DNA from: DROE01 sp964569865
GTDB taxonomy: Bacteria; Pseudomonadota; Alphaproteobacteria; Rhizobiales; Devosiaceae
Assembly: GCA_964569865.1 (NCBI GenBank)
Contig: CAZMVQ010000042.1
Span: 1 to 20,861 of the forward strand
DNA: 20,861 bases
Direction of reading: 5' to 3'
Shown here piece after piece: positions 1 through 7,384 of this stretch. The position numbers and the translations under genes were made by a program. A model generated the notes under the pieces. The model did no database searches, was not told where the DNA came from, and saw only the letters and a program-made list of their open reading frames with translations. The stretch's first letter is position 1. Every line of letters starts with the position of its first letter.

Positions 1-288
1 CCAAAGATATTACTGGAACGATTGGACCAATATGAAATTGTTGAGGGAAGGGTGATAAATGCCGATAGGGTCAGGCAAAGAGTATATCTTAATTTTGGTG
101 AAAACTGGAATGAGGATTTTACCATCGTTATAGAGCGTGCAGGATTGCGCAGATTTGAAGAGGCGGGAATTGATCCGCTGATGTTTGAGAATTCTTTGAT
201 CAGGGTAAGAGGGTGGATTGAGCAACGGGATGGTCCGCGAATCGAAATAACCCACCCGGAGCAAATAGAATTGTTGGCGAGGCCTTGA
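1..288 (+). CDS. Thermonuclease-family protein, C-terminal part (5' truncated by window edge)
   Basis: The frame is open from base 1, reading PKILLERLDQYEIVEG, so the gene starts outside the window and the TTG at 22 is not needed as a start. The visible 95 residues carry VYLNFGENWNEDFTI, an RRFEEAGIDP segment and the RVRGWIEQRDGPRIEITHPEQIELL tail region. From memory this is the small beta-barrel module that closes thermonuclease (SNase-like) proteins of Rhizobiales, which are usually secreted and sit just before an M48 protease gene. The nuclease core is not in the window, so activity cannot be judged. The stop overlaps the next gene's ATG as ATGA, suggesting translational coupling. The family call rests on recognition of the C-terminal pattern only. 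Confidence 0.6.
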   Translation, partial: PKILLERLDQYEIVEGRVINADRVRQRVYLNFGENWNEDFTIVIERAGLRRFEEAGIDPLMFENSLIRVRGWIEQRDGPRIEITHPEQIELLARP

Positions 289-1808
289 TGAATATTAGGG
301 CTTTTCAGAAAAAAATCAGGCGAATGCCGGGTGATGTAAGGCACGTCATTTCCCTTAAGCGCAGCAGCGGTTTGGCATTTTCAATGGCGATGATTATGGT
401 GCTTTCGGCTTGCACCCAGTTTTTGGGCGGGCCGGGAATTAACACTGCCCAGACCGGAGCCGGGCAAGCGGTTCCAGCCGGCACGTCTCCAGAAGATGCG
501 GTAATCGGACGGCGTGAAAATCCGGCAATTTTGAATAATTACGGGGGGATTTACTCCTCCCGCAGAGCAGAAATTATGCTGGCGCAGGTTGTTTCGCGTT
601 TGTTGGTGGCGGCAAGGCAACCGGAAACCTCGTTTAAAATAACCATTCTTAATTCTCCCGAAGTCAACGCTTTTGCTTTGCCGGGGGGATATATTTATGT
701 GACCAGGGGCATATTGGCTCTGGCTAACGATACCAGCGAAATTGCTGCTGTGCTGGCCCATGAAATTGCTCATGTTACCCTGCGTCATGCTCGCGCCCGC
801 ACCAACAGGGTTGCAACCAGCCAATTGGTAGACCGGGTAATTGAAGGGTTGTTTGGCACCAACGCAGACAATGATCAGGGGGTTTCACGCTCCAGAGTTT
901 CGCTTGCCGCCTTTTCTCAGGCGCAGGAATTATCAGCGGATAGTGAAGGGGTAAAAATTGCTGCAAGAGCCGGGTTTGATTCTACTGCGGCGGCCCGTTT
1001 TCTTGGAGCAATGAGCCGATTCTCCAGTTTTCGTTCCGGTGAAGAAGATCAGGGGGATGATTTTCTTGCCACGCACCCTTCGGCACCCGATAGAATTCAA
1101 AGAGCTTTGGAAACCGCTCAAAGCATCAACGGACCAGAAGTTGTGCAAAATGACAGGGATGGGTATTTGCTGGCCATCAGGGGGTTGGCATTTGGTGATA
1201 GTCCTGAACAGGGGGCAATTGTGGGGGCTCAGTTTATTCACCCGCAATTGAAATTCACCTTTTCGGTGCCAGCGCGATATACTTTGCAGAACTCCAGGGA
1301 TGCGGTGGTTGGCGTTGCCGGAGACGGAGAAGCTGTGCGTTTTGATAGTGCCAGCGTTCCAGCGGATATGGATTTGCAAGAATATTTGAAATCGGGATGG
1401 ATTGCAGGCTTGCAGCCTGAAACCGTCAGGGCCGAGAGTTATAATGGTGTGGAAATGGCTTCCGGATCAGCTAAAACCGATGATTGGGTATTTCGGGTAA
1501 CCGCATTGAGGTTTGAAGGAGAAGTGTACCGGTTTATTTTTGCTTCTCGCAACCAAACCGAGGCGTTTTCTTCAGCCGCATTGCAAACCATTAAAAGTTT
1601 CAGGGCCAGCAATGGCAATGACTTGGGCAAAATTCGCGAGGTGAAAGTTGATCTGGTGCGGGCGCGTGCCGGGGATAATGCGGATGCACTTGCGGCTCGC
1701 ATGCGAATGTTGCCGGATGGAGAGACGTTGTTTTTTCTGATCAACAATCTGTTTGCGGGTGATGATGTGCAAGCGGGGCAGTTTTATAAAATTGTTACGG
1801 TTAGATAG
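288..1808 (+). CDS. M48-family metalloprotease lipoprotein (BepA/LoiP-like)
   Basis: Predicted zinc metalloprotease of the cell envelope, 506 aa. The N-terminus is basic, then hydrophobic, and ends in a lipobox (LSAC, Cys about 42), so it should be an outer-membrane-anchored lipoprotein. The zinc site is HEIAH (about 158-162), and the third ligand is probably the Glu of QELSAD (about 214). A HPS segment typical of the peptidase end follows near 263. The C-terminal half is a separate region ending in a LysM-like module (RARAGDNADALAARM...FAGDDVQAGQFYKIV). Relatives assist or degrade outer-membrane assembly intermediates; the exact substrate is unknown here. I chose the ATG at 288 over the TTG at 285 because it gives the usual ATGA overlap with the preceding gene. 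The gene converges on carD. Confidence 0.88.
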   Translation: MNIRAFQKKIRRMPGDVRHVISLKRSSGLAFSMAMIMVLSACTQFLGGPGINTAQTGAGQAVPAGTSPEDAVIGRRENPAILNNYGGIYSSRRAEIMLAQVVSRLLVAARQPETSFKITILNSPEVNAFALPGGYIYVTRGILALANDTSEIAAVLAHEIAHVTLRHARARTNRVATSQLVDRVIEGLFGTNADNDQGVSRSRVSLAAFSQAQELSADSEGVKIAARAGFDSTAAARFLGAMSRFSSFRSGEEDQGDDFLATHPSAPDRIQRALETAQSINGPEVVQNDRDGYLLAIRGLAFGDSPEQGAIVGAQFIHPQLKFTFSVPARYTLQNSRDAVVGVAGDGEAVRFDSASVPADMDLQEYLKSGWIAGLQPETVRAESYNGVEMASGSAKTDDWVFRVTALRFEGEVYRFIFASRNQTEAFSSAALQTIKSFRASNGNDLGKIREVKVDLVRARAGDNADALAARMRMLPDGETLFFLINNLFAGDDVQAGQFYKIVTVR

Positions 1809-1836
1809 ACCGGGGTTTTTTCGTATCCCATTAAAA

Positions 1837-1873
1837 AAATGCCCCGTTTTGAGGATTTCAAAACAGGGCATTT
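1837..1873 (-). terminator. Rho-independent terminator of carD, possibly bidirectional
   Basis: About 16-bp stem between AAATGCCCCGTTTTGA and its near-complement ending at 1873, with one C-A mismatch and a very short loop. On the - strand the stem is followed by a run of seven T (GGGGCATTTTTTT), the classic form, placed 35 nt after the carD stop. On the + strand only a broken T-rich tract follows (TTTGATTGTTTT), so it may also weakly stop transcription from the protease gene. Confidence 0.85.
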
Positions 1874-1907
1874 GATTGTTTTAAGCCAAGCTATAAGCAG
1901 CGTTAGT

Positions 1908-2525
1908 TTAAGCGGCGGCTTCTGAGCTTTTGGTGCTGGCTTCTTTGTTTTCTGTAGTTTCTTTAGTTTCTTCTGTAGTTGAGGCAGCTGCTTCAGCATT
2001 GGCACCCCGGCGTGGGCTTTTTGCCAATTCCTTAAGAATTACCTGTTCGCCTTCGGTCAGGGTGATTTTTCTAACTACAGAAATTTCGCGGGACATGCGG
2101 TCCATGGCTTGTTCAAACAATTGCCGTTCTGAATATGATTGCTCGGGCTGATCCTCGGATCGATAAAGATCGCGCACGACTTCTGAGATATAATCCAGAT
2201 CGCCGGAGTTGATTTTGGCTTCATATTCCTGAGCGCGACGGCTCCACATGGTGCGTTTGACCCGTGCCCGGCCGGTTACGGTTTTTAAGGCGCGTGCAAC
2301 ATGATCGTCGCTGGCCAGTTTGCGCATGTTAACGCTTTTCACCTTGTTGACCGGTACACGCAGAGTGAGTTTGTCCTGTTCAAAATTTATGACAAACAAT
2401 TCCATTAAATGGTCGGCAATTTCCTGCTCTTCAATGGATGTAATCTGGCCAACGCCATGGGCTGGATAGACCACAAATTCATTGGTCTTAAAGCCTGCGC
2501 GTTGCATAATTTTTTTAGCTGCCAT
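1908..2525 (-). CDS. carD: CarD/CdnL-family RNA polymerase-binding transcription factor
   Basis: 205-aa protein of the CarD/CdnL family, which binds RNA polymerase and stabilises open complexes at many promoters, including rRNA promoters. The N-terminal RNAP-interaction domain is clear (GFKTNEFVVYPAHGVGQI, then ELFVINFEQDKLTLRVPVNKV, about residues 8-65). The helical DNA-contacting part follows (RRAQEYEAKINSGDLDYISEVVRDLY). The tail after about 170 is low complexity, rich in Ala, Glu, Thr and Lys. I chose the ATG at 2525 rather than the longer frame to 2630 because AGGAG lies 8 nt upstream and MAAKKIMQRAGFKTNEFVVYP matches the family N-terminus. It lies downstream of fdxA, separated by 387 nt, so it probably has its own promoter. 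Confidence 0.93.
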   Translation of the reverse strand: MAAKKIMQRAGFKTNEFVVYPAHGVGQITSIEEQEIADHLMELFVINFEQDKLTLRVPVNKVKSVNMRKLASDDHVARALKTVTGRARVKRTMWSRRAQEYEAKINSGDLDYISEVVRDLYRSEDQPEQSYSERQLFEQAMDRMSREISVVRKITLTEGEQVILKELAKSPRRGANAEAAASTTEETKETTENKEASTKSSEAAA

Positions 2526-2912
2526 CTGGCATACTCCTGTTTGACGCTGTTTAAAGTCACTATCAAAACGGATAGGACTTTTTATTTCGAACCCGGTTTT
2601 AAAGAAAGGTCGAAATGATTTTTGCCGCAAGCAGTTTCACTGGTTGGCCAAGATCAGCCTTGCAGGTTCTTCATGCTTTTTCGGGGTTTTTCAAAAAGTG
2701 CAACTTTTGTGGCACCGGGGTTAAAAATACAGTTTAAAATTGTTACCTATTGCCATCTATTGTTTGGGTTAATTGCTGGGCTTGATTTATGCAGCATAAC
2801 ACAATTGCGACAAAAAATCAAAAACCGTGGTTTTTTGGCAACAATGAGCAATTTTTTTGATTTGAAAGCGCTCGTAACAGGGGGCTGTTGAAACTAAAAC
2901 TTAGAATAGGCT
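2526..2912. other. Intergenic region between fdxA and carD
   Basis: 387 nt with no convincing gene. A + strand frame at 2622-2891 starts with TTG and has no family resemblance. The region should hold the carD promoter (- strand), but I see no clean -35/-10 pair. A hairpin at 2819-2836 is listed separately. A 7-bp bulged stem-loop (CAAAAAGT / ACTTTTG) lies near 2693-2710; its meaning is unclear. Confidence 0.6.
2819..2836 (-). terminator. Possible fdxA terminator
   Basis: AAAAACC/GGTTTTT inverted repeat around CGTG. On the - strand it is followed by GATTTTTTG, about 77 nt after the fdxA stop. The stem is mostly A-T, so it is a weak candidate. Confidence 0.4.
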
Positions 2913-3251
2913 CTAGTCGCCTTCGCCGGGCTTTTCTGAGAAGTATTTTTCAAATTTGCCTTTTTCACCGTCAAATTTTTCCGCATCAGGCATTGGTTTT
3001 GCCTGTTGGGTGATGTTGGGCCAGATCGAGGCGTATTTGGCGTTAATCTCCAGCCATTTTTCGACCCCTGCTTCCGTATCAGCGCTAATAGCTTCTATCG
3101 GGCATTCAGGTTCGCAAACACCACAGTCAATACATTCATCCGGGTGAATGACCAGCATGTTTTCGCCCTCATAAAAACAATCCACCGGGCAGACTTCAAC
3201 GCAGTCTGTATATTTGCACTTTATGCAATTGTCCGAAACGATATAGGTCAT
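2913..3251 (-). CDS. fdxA: 7Fe ferredoxin FdxA
   Basis: 112-aa soluble electron carrier with one [3Fe-4S] and one [4Fe-4S] cluster. All ligands of the Azotobacter ferredoxin I type are present. Cys9, Cys17 and Cys50 fit the 3Fe cluster; Cys21, Cys40, Cys43 and Cys46 fit the 4Fe cluster. Additional Cys12 and Cys25 are also present. The C-terminal extension (KWLEINAKYASIWPNI, then an acidic/Lys-rich tail) and the length are normal for alphaproteobacterial FdxA. It sits between the S4 gene and carD, a common Rhizobiales order. A terminator-like hairpin just upstream (3289-3316) suggests it is transcribed separately from the helicase-S4 unit. The redox partner is unknown. Confidence 0.95.
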   Translation of the reverse strand: MTYIVSDNCIKCKYTDCVEVCPVDCFYEGENMLVIHPDECIDCGVCEPECPIEAISADTEAGVEKWLEINAKYASIWPNITQQAKPMPDAEKFDGEKGKFEKYFSEKPGEGD

Positions 3252-3288
3252 AAAACTGCCTGAGAAAAAGAGGGTTTTGTAGTTGTAT

Positions 3289-3316
3289 AAAAAAATAAGT
3301 TGCTGCTAGCTAACTT
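3289..3316 (-). terminator. Terminator between the helicase-S4 unit and fdxA
   Basis: On the - strand, AAGTT-A-GCT, loop AGC, AGC-AACTT forms an 8-bp stem with one bulge, followed by ATTTTTTTAT. It lies about 120 nt after the S4 stop and 38 nt before the fdxA start. The stem is short, so efficiency is uncertain. Confidence 0.5.
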
Positions 3317-3402
3317 TTTTCTGGATTAAACTCAACCCGTTTGCGCTTAAGAGAAAAAACAATCTCCTTCGGCTTGGGCTGATGATATTTTTTGCCAAAC
3401 AT
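3310..3402 (-). CDS. Possible 30-aa basic small protein
   Basis: An ATG frame encodes a 30-residue peptide beginning MFGKKYHQPKPKEI and ending FNPEKS, very rich in Lys and Arg. Its stop codon lies inside the terminator-like hairpin at 3289-3316, so it would be the last frame of the helicase-S4 transcript. I see no good Shine-Dalgarno sequence (CCGGCA just before the ATG), and I do not recognise the sequence. It could be chance; comparison of the frame among relatives would decide. Confidence 0.2.
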   Translation of the reverse strand: MFGKKYHQPKPKEIVFSLKRKRVEFNPEKS

Positions 3403-3431
3403 TGCCGGATATTTAGGGCTGGTCTTTCAAG

Positions 3432-3857
3432 CTACTCCGGCTTTAGGCGATCGGTTTGCCTGCGTTGTTTTTTGGTTGGACGCCCGCTGCCCGGTTCGCG
3501 TACCGCCGTGGCATTCATATCGTTTTTTTTGGTTTTGCCGGAGATTTTGGGAGGTGAAAGATCCTCATATAGCAGCTGGGCTTCAATCGCCGGGCCTCGC
3601 TTGATCCCCGGTAATATAAAGCGCAGGATTTTTATCTGGTCTGCATAGGCAATGGTCAAGACATTTGAGGCAGAAATCAAAGCGCTGGTTTTAACTACTC
3701 GCGCCCCATCAATTCTTACGCCACCACCTTTGATCAATGTTTGAGCCAAAGAGCGGGATTTGACTATCCGACAAAAATACAACCATTTGTCCAGCCGCTG
3801 GTTTTGGATGGCTTGTGCTGATTCTATCGTTGGATTTTTGGGCGTTGATTTTGCTAT
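3432..3857 (-). CDS. S4-domain RNA-binding protein (Hsp15-like), start codon uncertain
   Basis: Small S4-fold protein, about 141 aa from the proposed start, expected to bind RNA such as stalled 50S subunits or rRNA, as Hsp15/HslR does. The S4 core reads QRLDKWLYFCRIVKSRSLAQTLIKGGGVRIDG. It is followed by the usual tail GSGRPTKKQRRQTDRL. Its position directly after the helicase matches Rhizobiales. The odd point is the start. The frame stays open through the conserved QRLDKW back to an in-frame TAA inside the helicase end, with no ATG, GTG or TTG before the TTG inside DKWL (3782), which would delete the first helix. The boundary given uses ATA at 3857, which overlaps the helicase TAG as ATAG and gives MAKSTPKNP. 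CTG (R-LDKW) or a sequence error are alternatives. Confidence 0.75.
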   Translation of the reverse strand: MAKSTPKNPTIESAQAIQNQRLDKWLYFCRIVKSRSLAQTLIKGGGVRIDGARVVKTSALISASNVLTIAYADQIKILRFILPGIKRGPAIEAQLLYEDLSPPKISGKTKKNDMNATAVREPGSGRPTKKQRRQTDRLKPE

Positions 3858-6800
3858 TTTTTGGGGTCTTTCAGTTTAAGGACAGCAAGGGCTGCAAAGG
3901 GTGAATCCGGGTCTATGGGTTTTTCTTTTCTTTTTGGAGCAGGGCGCTTGTTTGCAGATGACTTGTGTGCAGAGGACTTGTGTAAATGGGATTTGTTGCC
4001 GGAGTTGGTGAAATTGTTTCCGGGTTTTTTATTGTTAGCTTTTCCGCCGGGCCGGGCATTGCCCGAATTTTTTGCAGATTGTGAGCCGGATTTATTCTGG
4101 TTGAAATTTTGCGGTCGCCTTGAAACGGGAAACCAGATTTCAAGAAATTCAGGTTCTGCTGGCGTTTTAGCCTCTTGTTCTGAAGTGGCCGCTTGTTCTG
4201 TTTTTGGTTCTTGCTCGTTGGCAGTTTTAACACCATCGAGTTTTGCAAGTTGCTCTAGATCTTCCTCTGGTTTTTCCTTAGTCGGGGGAACATCAACTCC
4301 ATCAAGTTTTGCAAGATCAGCATTGTCGTCACTTTTGGCATCTTCTTCTTTTTCGGCTTCGGCTTTGTCGTCTGCTGGATGATCTGAACCATTGTCGGTA
4401 CTTTTGGCATCGTCAGATTTCTCAGGCTCGATTTTGGTTCTCTCAATCCGATAACCCAGGGATTTTAGAATGGAAGCAAAATCCTCGCCAGCGCAACCAA
4501 GCAGGGAAGTCATTTGCACGGTAACCTGAAATCCGTTGCGTTTTGCTGCTCCTTCCGGCGGGGTGCCGTGATGGCGGGCAGGGTCAAAACTTATCAGGGG
4601 ACGAATTAAATCGGCAAGCCTTTCAAGAATATCCACCCGAACAGCGCGCCGGTCAGCAACTTTGAAACCGGCAATTTCATAAAGGGCCTTGTTTACTTGC
4701 CGGTCGATGGCAAACGAGGTGCGTCCGGAAAGAGTAATGGCGGGAATATCGGATACTCCCGGCTGGCGCAAACCGCCGTTTTTCAGCGCAAACAAAATCA
4801 GCGCCAGTTCACGGGGGGCGGGTTTTAGGGTTAGTGGCAGATAGATGTGATAGGCACCAAAACGCACACCATATTTGCGCAATTTTGCCCGCTCTTCTTG
4901 CTCCAGGGCTTTAATTTCTGCTGCAACTTTTGCGCGGGGTAAAATCCCCAAATTTTCTGAAAGCTGAAAAGCAATGCCCCTTGCACCGCCCTCAAGGTCT
5001 AAAGGATCGCGCAGGGCTAGAATTTGTTCAAGCTGGGTATTGATGGTGTGGCGCATCCAAAGATTTAGCCGGTCCTCCACTTGTTCCAGCTCTTTACCGT
5101 TGAGACTTTCGTCGGCCAACACTAATATTCTGGGTGAAAATATTTCATCTCCCTCGGCCAGTTCGGCGACAATTTCCCCTTTCCAGCGCAAAAATCCATC
5201 CGAAGTAAGAACGATTTTATCATTGGGGGTGGCAATCAGGGTTCTTGCCCTATGCAAAATTTGCGGCGCGATAGCGCTGGCGGCGGCAGAGCGCGCGCTT
5301 TTGTTATCGTTTTCAGTATCGGATTTTGCCAGTTTGAAACGAAAACCTTCGATCGAGCCAATTAAATGCCCCTCAATAAGAATTTCGCCTTTGGAGTTGA
5401 TTTCAGGTTCGCTCATTTGCTTGTCTTTTAAGTGACGGATTAAAATGGAAGTGCGTTTGTCCACAAAGCGCCGCATCAGGCGTTCGTGCAGAGCATCGCT
5501 TAGACGATTTTCTATATCACGGGTTTTATGTTGCCAATATTCTTGTTCGTTAAGCCAGTCTTTTTTGTTGGCGATGAATGTCCAGGTTCTGATCTGCTTG
5601 ATCCGATTGGACAATGCGTCGATATCGCCGGTTATGTTATCGCAAAAATTTACCTGCTCAGCAAACCAGCGCTTAGAGATTGTTGCACAGCTTATCATAT
5701 CGGTAAATACGCTGGTTACCATCTGAGCATGCTGATTGGGCGAAATATTGGGAAAATCAGGAATTTGGCAACATTCCCACAATAATTCCACCTGTTTTTG
5801 GCCCTTGGCCAGATCGCTCACCCCGTTATGCCTTAAATTCTCGAGAGCTTTTTGATCGGTATTTGTGGGGACACGGGTAAGTTTTTTATTATCGGGGGTC
5901 ATATCAAGGGAGTTGAGCAAAGCTGCAACAGATGAAAAATCGAGTTTTGGATTGCGCCATTGCAAAATTTTTACCGCATCAAAATCATGATTGTGCAGAC
6001 GCTCGACCATTTCATTTTCCAGAGGTGCGGCGTGGCCGGTTACTCCAAAGGTGCCATCATTAAGATGCCGCCCGGCTCTACCGGCAATCTGGCCCATTTC
6101 TGCCGGTGTTAACGGGCGGGTCTGGCGACCGTCAAATTTATGATCAGAAGAAAAGGCCACATGCTCGATATCGAGGTTTAAGCCCATGCCAATGGCATCG
6201 GTGGCAACCAGAATATCCACATCACCGTTCTGATACATTTCAACCTGAGCGTTTCTGGTACGGGGCGAGAGGGCACCCATAACAATTGCCGCGCCCCCCC
6301 TTTGACGGCGAACCAGTTCGGCAATTGCATAAACCTCACTGGCGGAAAAGGCGATGATTGCGGTTCTGGGTGGTACGCGGGTGATTTTTTTAGAACCGGC
6401 ATATTGCAGTTGCGAAAGCCGGGGCCTCTCAATTATTTCAATCGGTCCCAGCAGGGATTTTAGAATCGGGCCCATAGTGGCAGCACCAAGCAGCAGGGTT
6501 TCGCTTCTGCCGCGCATTGAAAGAATTCTCTGGGTAAAAATATGGCCGCGATCGAAATCCGAAGCCATCTGGATTTCATCAATGGCAATAAATTCGCTGG
6601 GGATATCCTGTGGCATGGCCTCAACGGTTGCGATCCAATAGCGGGCTTTTTTGGGGATTATGCGCTCTTCTCCGGTGATCAGAGCAACTGAATGGGAGCC
6701 GACGCGCTGGCAAATTTTTTCATATACCTCTCGTGCCAGCAAACGCAGGGGAAGGCCGATAATACCGTTCGAATAGGCCAACATGCGCTCAATCGCATAA

Positions 6801-6955
6801 TGGGTCTTGCCGGTGTTGGTTGGTCCCAGCACCGCTTTGACATTCTGGTTGGGGCTGATCAATCCCTGACCAGAAAAATTTGGGCCAACAGAAGATTTTG
6901 AGGAAAAATTTTGCATCTGCGAAAAATCGCTGAACCTTATCATTCGAACATGCAT
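3854..6955 (-). CDS. Suv3/MgpS-like ATP-dependent DExH-box helicase
   Basis: Large superfamily 2 helicase, 1033 aa, related to mitochondrial SUPV3L1 and to rhizobial helicases annotated MgpS; probably acts on RNA. Walker A is GPTNTGKT (about 44-51), motif II is DEIQ (126-129), and motif VI is QIAGRAGRH (289-297). Conserved Suv3-type segments include GLPLRLLAREVY, ALITGEERI and DAIGMGLNLDI. A central helical region precedes MTSLLGCAGEDFASILKSLGYR. After that comes an unusual low-complexity stretch: acidic, with LAKLDGV occurring twice about 30 residues apart, then an Asn/Lys/Ser-rich basic tail ending in PFAALAVLKLKDPKK. The start is ambiguous: TTG at 6958, ATG at 6955 (used), or later Met codons; none has a strong ribosome-binding site. 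The 3' end overlaps or abuts the S4 frame. Confidence 0.9.
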   Translation of the reverse strand: MHVRMIRFSDFSQMQNFSSKSSVGPNFSGQGLISPNQNVKAVLGPTNTGKTHYAIERMLAYSNGIIGLPLRLLAREVYEKICQRVGSHSVALITGEERIIPKKARYWIATVEAMPQDIPSEFIAIDEIQMASDFDRGHIFTQRILSMRGRSETLLLGAATMGPILKSLLGPIEIIERPRLSQLQYAGSKKITRVPPRTAIIAFSASEVYAIAELVRRQRGGAAIVMGALSPRTRNAQVEMYQNGDVDILVATDAIGMGLNLDIEHVAFSSDHKFDGRQTRPLTPAEMGQIAGRAGRHLNDGTFGVTGHAAPLENEMVERLHNHDFDAVKILQWRNPKLDFSSVAALLNSLDMTPDNKKLTRVPTNTDQKALENLRHNGVSDLAKGQKQVELLWECCQIPDFPNISPNQHAQMVTSVFTDMISCATISKRWFAEQVNFCDNITGDIDALSNRIKQIRTWTFIANKKDWLNEQEYWQHKTRDIENRLSDALHERLMRRFVDKRTSILIRHLKDKQMSEPEINSKGEILIEGHLIGSIEGFRFKLAKSDTENDNKSARSAAASAIAPQILHRARTLIATPNDKIVLTSDGFLRWKGEIVAELAEGDEIFSPRILVLADESLNGKELEQVEDRLNLWMRHTINTQLEQILALRDPLDLEGGARGIAFQLSENLGILPRAKVAAEIKALEQEERAKLRKYGVRFGAYHIYLPLTLKPAPRELALILFALKNGGLRQPGVSDIPAITLSGRTSFAIDRQVNKALYEIAGFKVADRRAVRVDILERLADLIRPLISFDPARHHGTPPEGAAKRNGFQVTVQMTSLLGCAGEDFASILKSLGYRIERTKIEPEKSDDAKSTDNGSDHPADDKAEAEKEEDAKSDDNADLAKLDGVDVPPTKEKPEEDLEQLAKLDGVKTANEQEPKTEQAATSEQEAKTPAEPEFLEIWFPVSRRPQNFNQNKSGSQSAKNSGNARPGGKANNKKPGNNFTNSGNKSHLHKSSAHKSSANKRPAPKRKEKPIDPDSPFAALAVLKLKDPKK

Positions 6956-7009
6956 CAAAGTGATACAAAAAAGAGAAATATCCCAGAGTTTTTTAATTAA
7001 CAGTACGAA

Positions 7010-7056
7010 CTAGGAACAAATAAGGTCCGAATCGCCACTTTGGCGTTGTTCCTAGT
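7010..7056. repeat. 11-bp perfect inverted repeat with internal hairpin
   Basis: ACTAGGAACAA and its exact complement TTGTTCCTAGT are separated by 25 nt. The inner segment contains CGCCA-CTT-TGGCG, directly adjacent to the right arm. Outer AACAG and CTGTT extend the pairing if a 5-nt insertion (TACGA) in the left arm is bulged out. It could be an RNA hairpin or a protein-binding site. Confidence 0.6.
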
Positions 7057-7062
7057 CTGTTC
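7048..7062. promoter_or_regulatory. Possible LexA-type box
   Basis: GTTC-N7-GTTC (GTTC CTAGTCT GTTC), the spacing known for alphaproteobacterial LexA operators. It lies about 93 bp upstream of the helicase start and overlaps the right arm of the inverted repeat. A single match to this 8-base pattern is expected by chance in about half of windows this size, so support is weak. Confidence 0.22.
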
Positions 7063-7362
7063 TATACCTTATCTGGTGGCGAAACCAAGAAAACCCTCTA
7101 AATTGAATTTTTTCCGGTTGAAAGAGAGAAAAATCGGTGTTTTGCGTTTACCTTTATTAAAAAAGAGTAAATTTGAGCCAAATGCGCCGAAATGTAAATG
7201 CAACATTAATTTGATGTTGCCAAATTTACTTTTGAATTAACCATAGCTTTGAAGGGGATATGGGGTTTAAGGGAGGTGATTTTTTTACACAAATTGCTTG
7301 ACGTTTCAATCAGGGACAAACAATTTTATGATTTGTGAAACGGCTATCATTCTGACAGCTGG

Positions 7363-7384
7363 CAAAAAACCATTTCAAATGGCT
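7363..7384 (-). terminator. Rho-independent terminator of the DUF3108 gene
   Basis: On the - strand AAAGCCATT, loop TGA, AATGGTTTT gives about 9 pairs (one G-T) and runs into TTTTTT, right after the stop codon of the gene. Form and position both fit. Confidence 0.75.

Larger units (their letters stand above)
6959..7384. other. Gene-free region rich in inverted repeats, upstream of the helicase
   Basis: 426 nt with no credible gene; the only frame of size (7040-7240, +) begins with TTG and looks like chance. It holds (a) ACTAGGAACAA at 7010-7020 paired with TTGTTCCTAGT at 7046-7056, with a small CGCCA/TGGCG hairpin inside; (b) a GAAC/GTTC-type site at 7048-7062; (c) a GCAACAT/ATGTTGC hairpin inside GTAAAT/ATTTAC arms near 7195-7230; (d) the DUF3108 terminator at its right end. 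The helicase promoter (- strand) should lie here, but I cannot place it. Confidence 0.6.

Noticed and set aside
2622..2891. 89-codon + strand frame between carD and fdxA
   Set aside because: TTG start, no family resemblance, and it lies antisense to the promoter region of carD and across the possible fdxA terminator.
7024..7036. GGTCCGAATC resembling a tRNA T-loop
   Set aside because: The flanking bases do not form a T-stem and no acceptor, D or anticodon arm can be placed around it.
7040..7240. 66-codon + strand frame in the inverted-repeat region
   Set aside because: TTG start with no ribosome-binding site; composition follows the repeats and hairpins rather than a protein.
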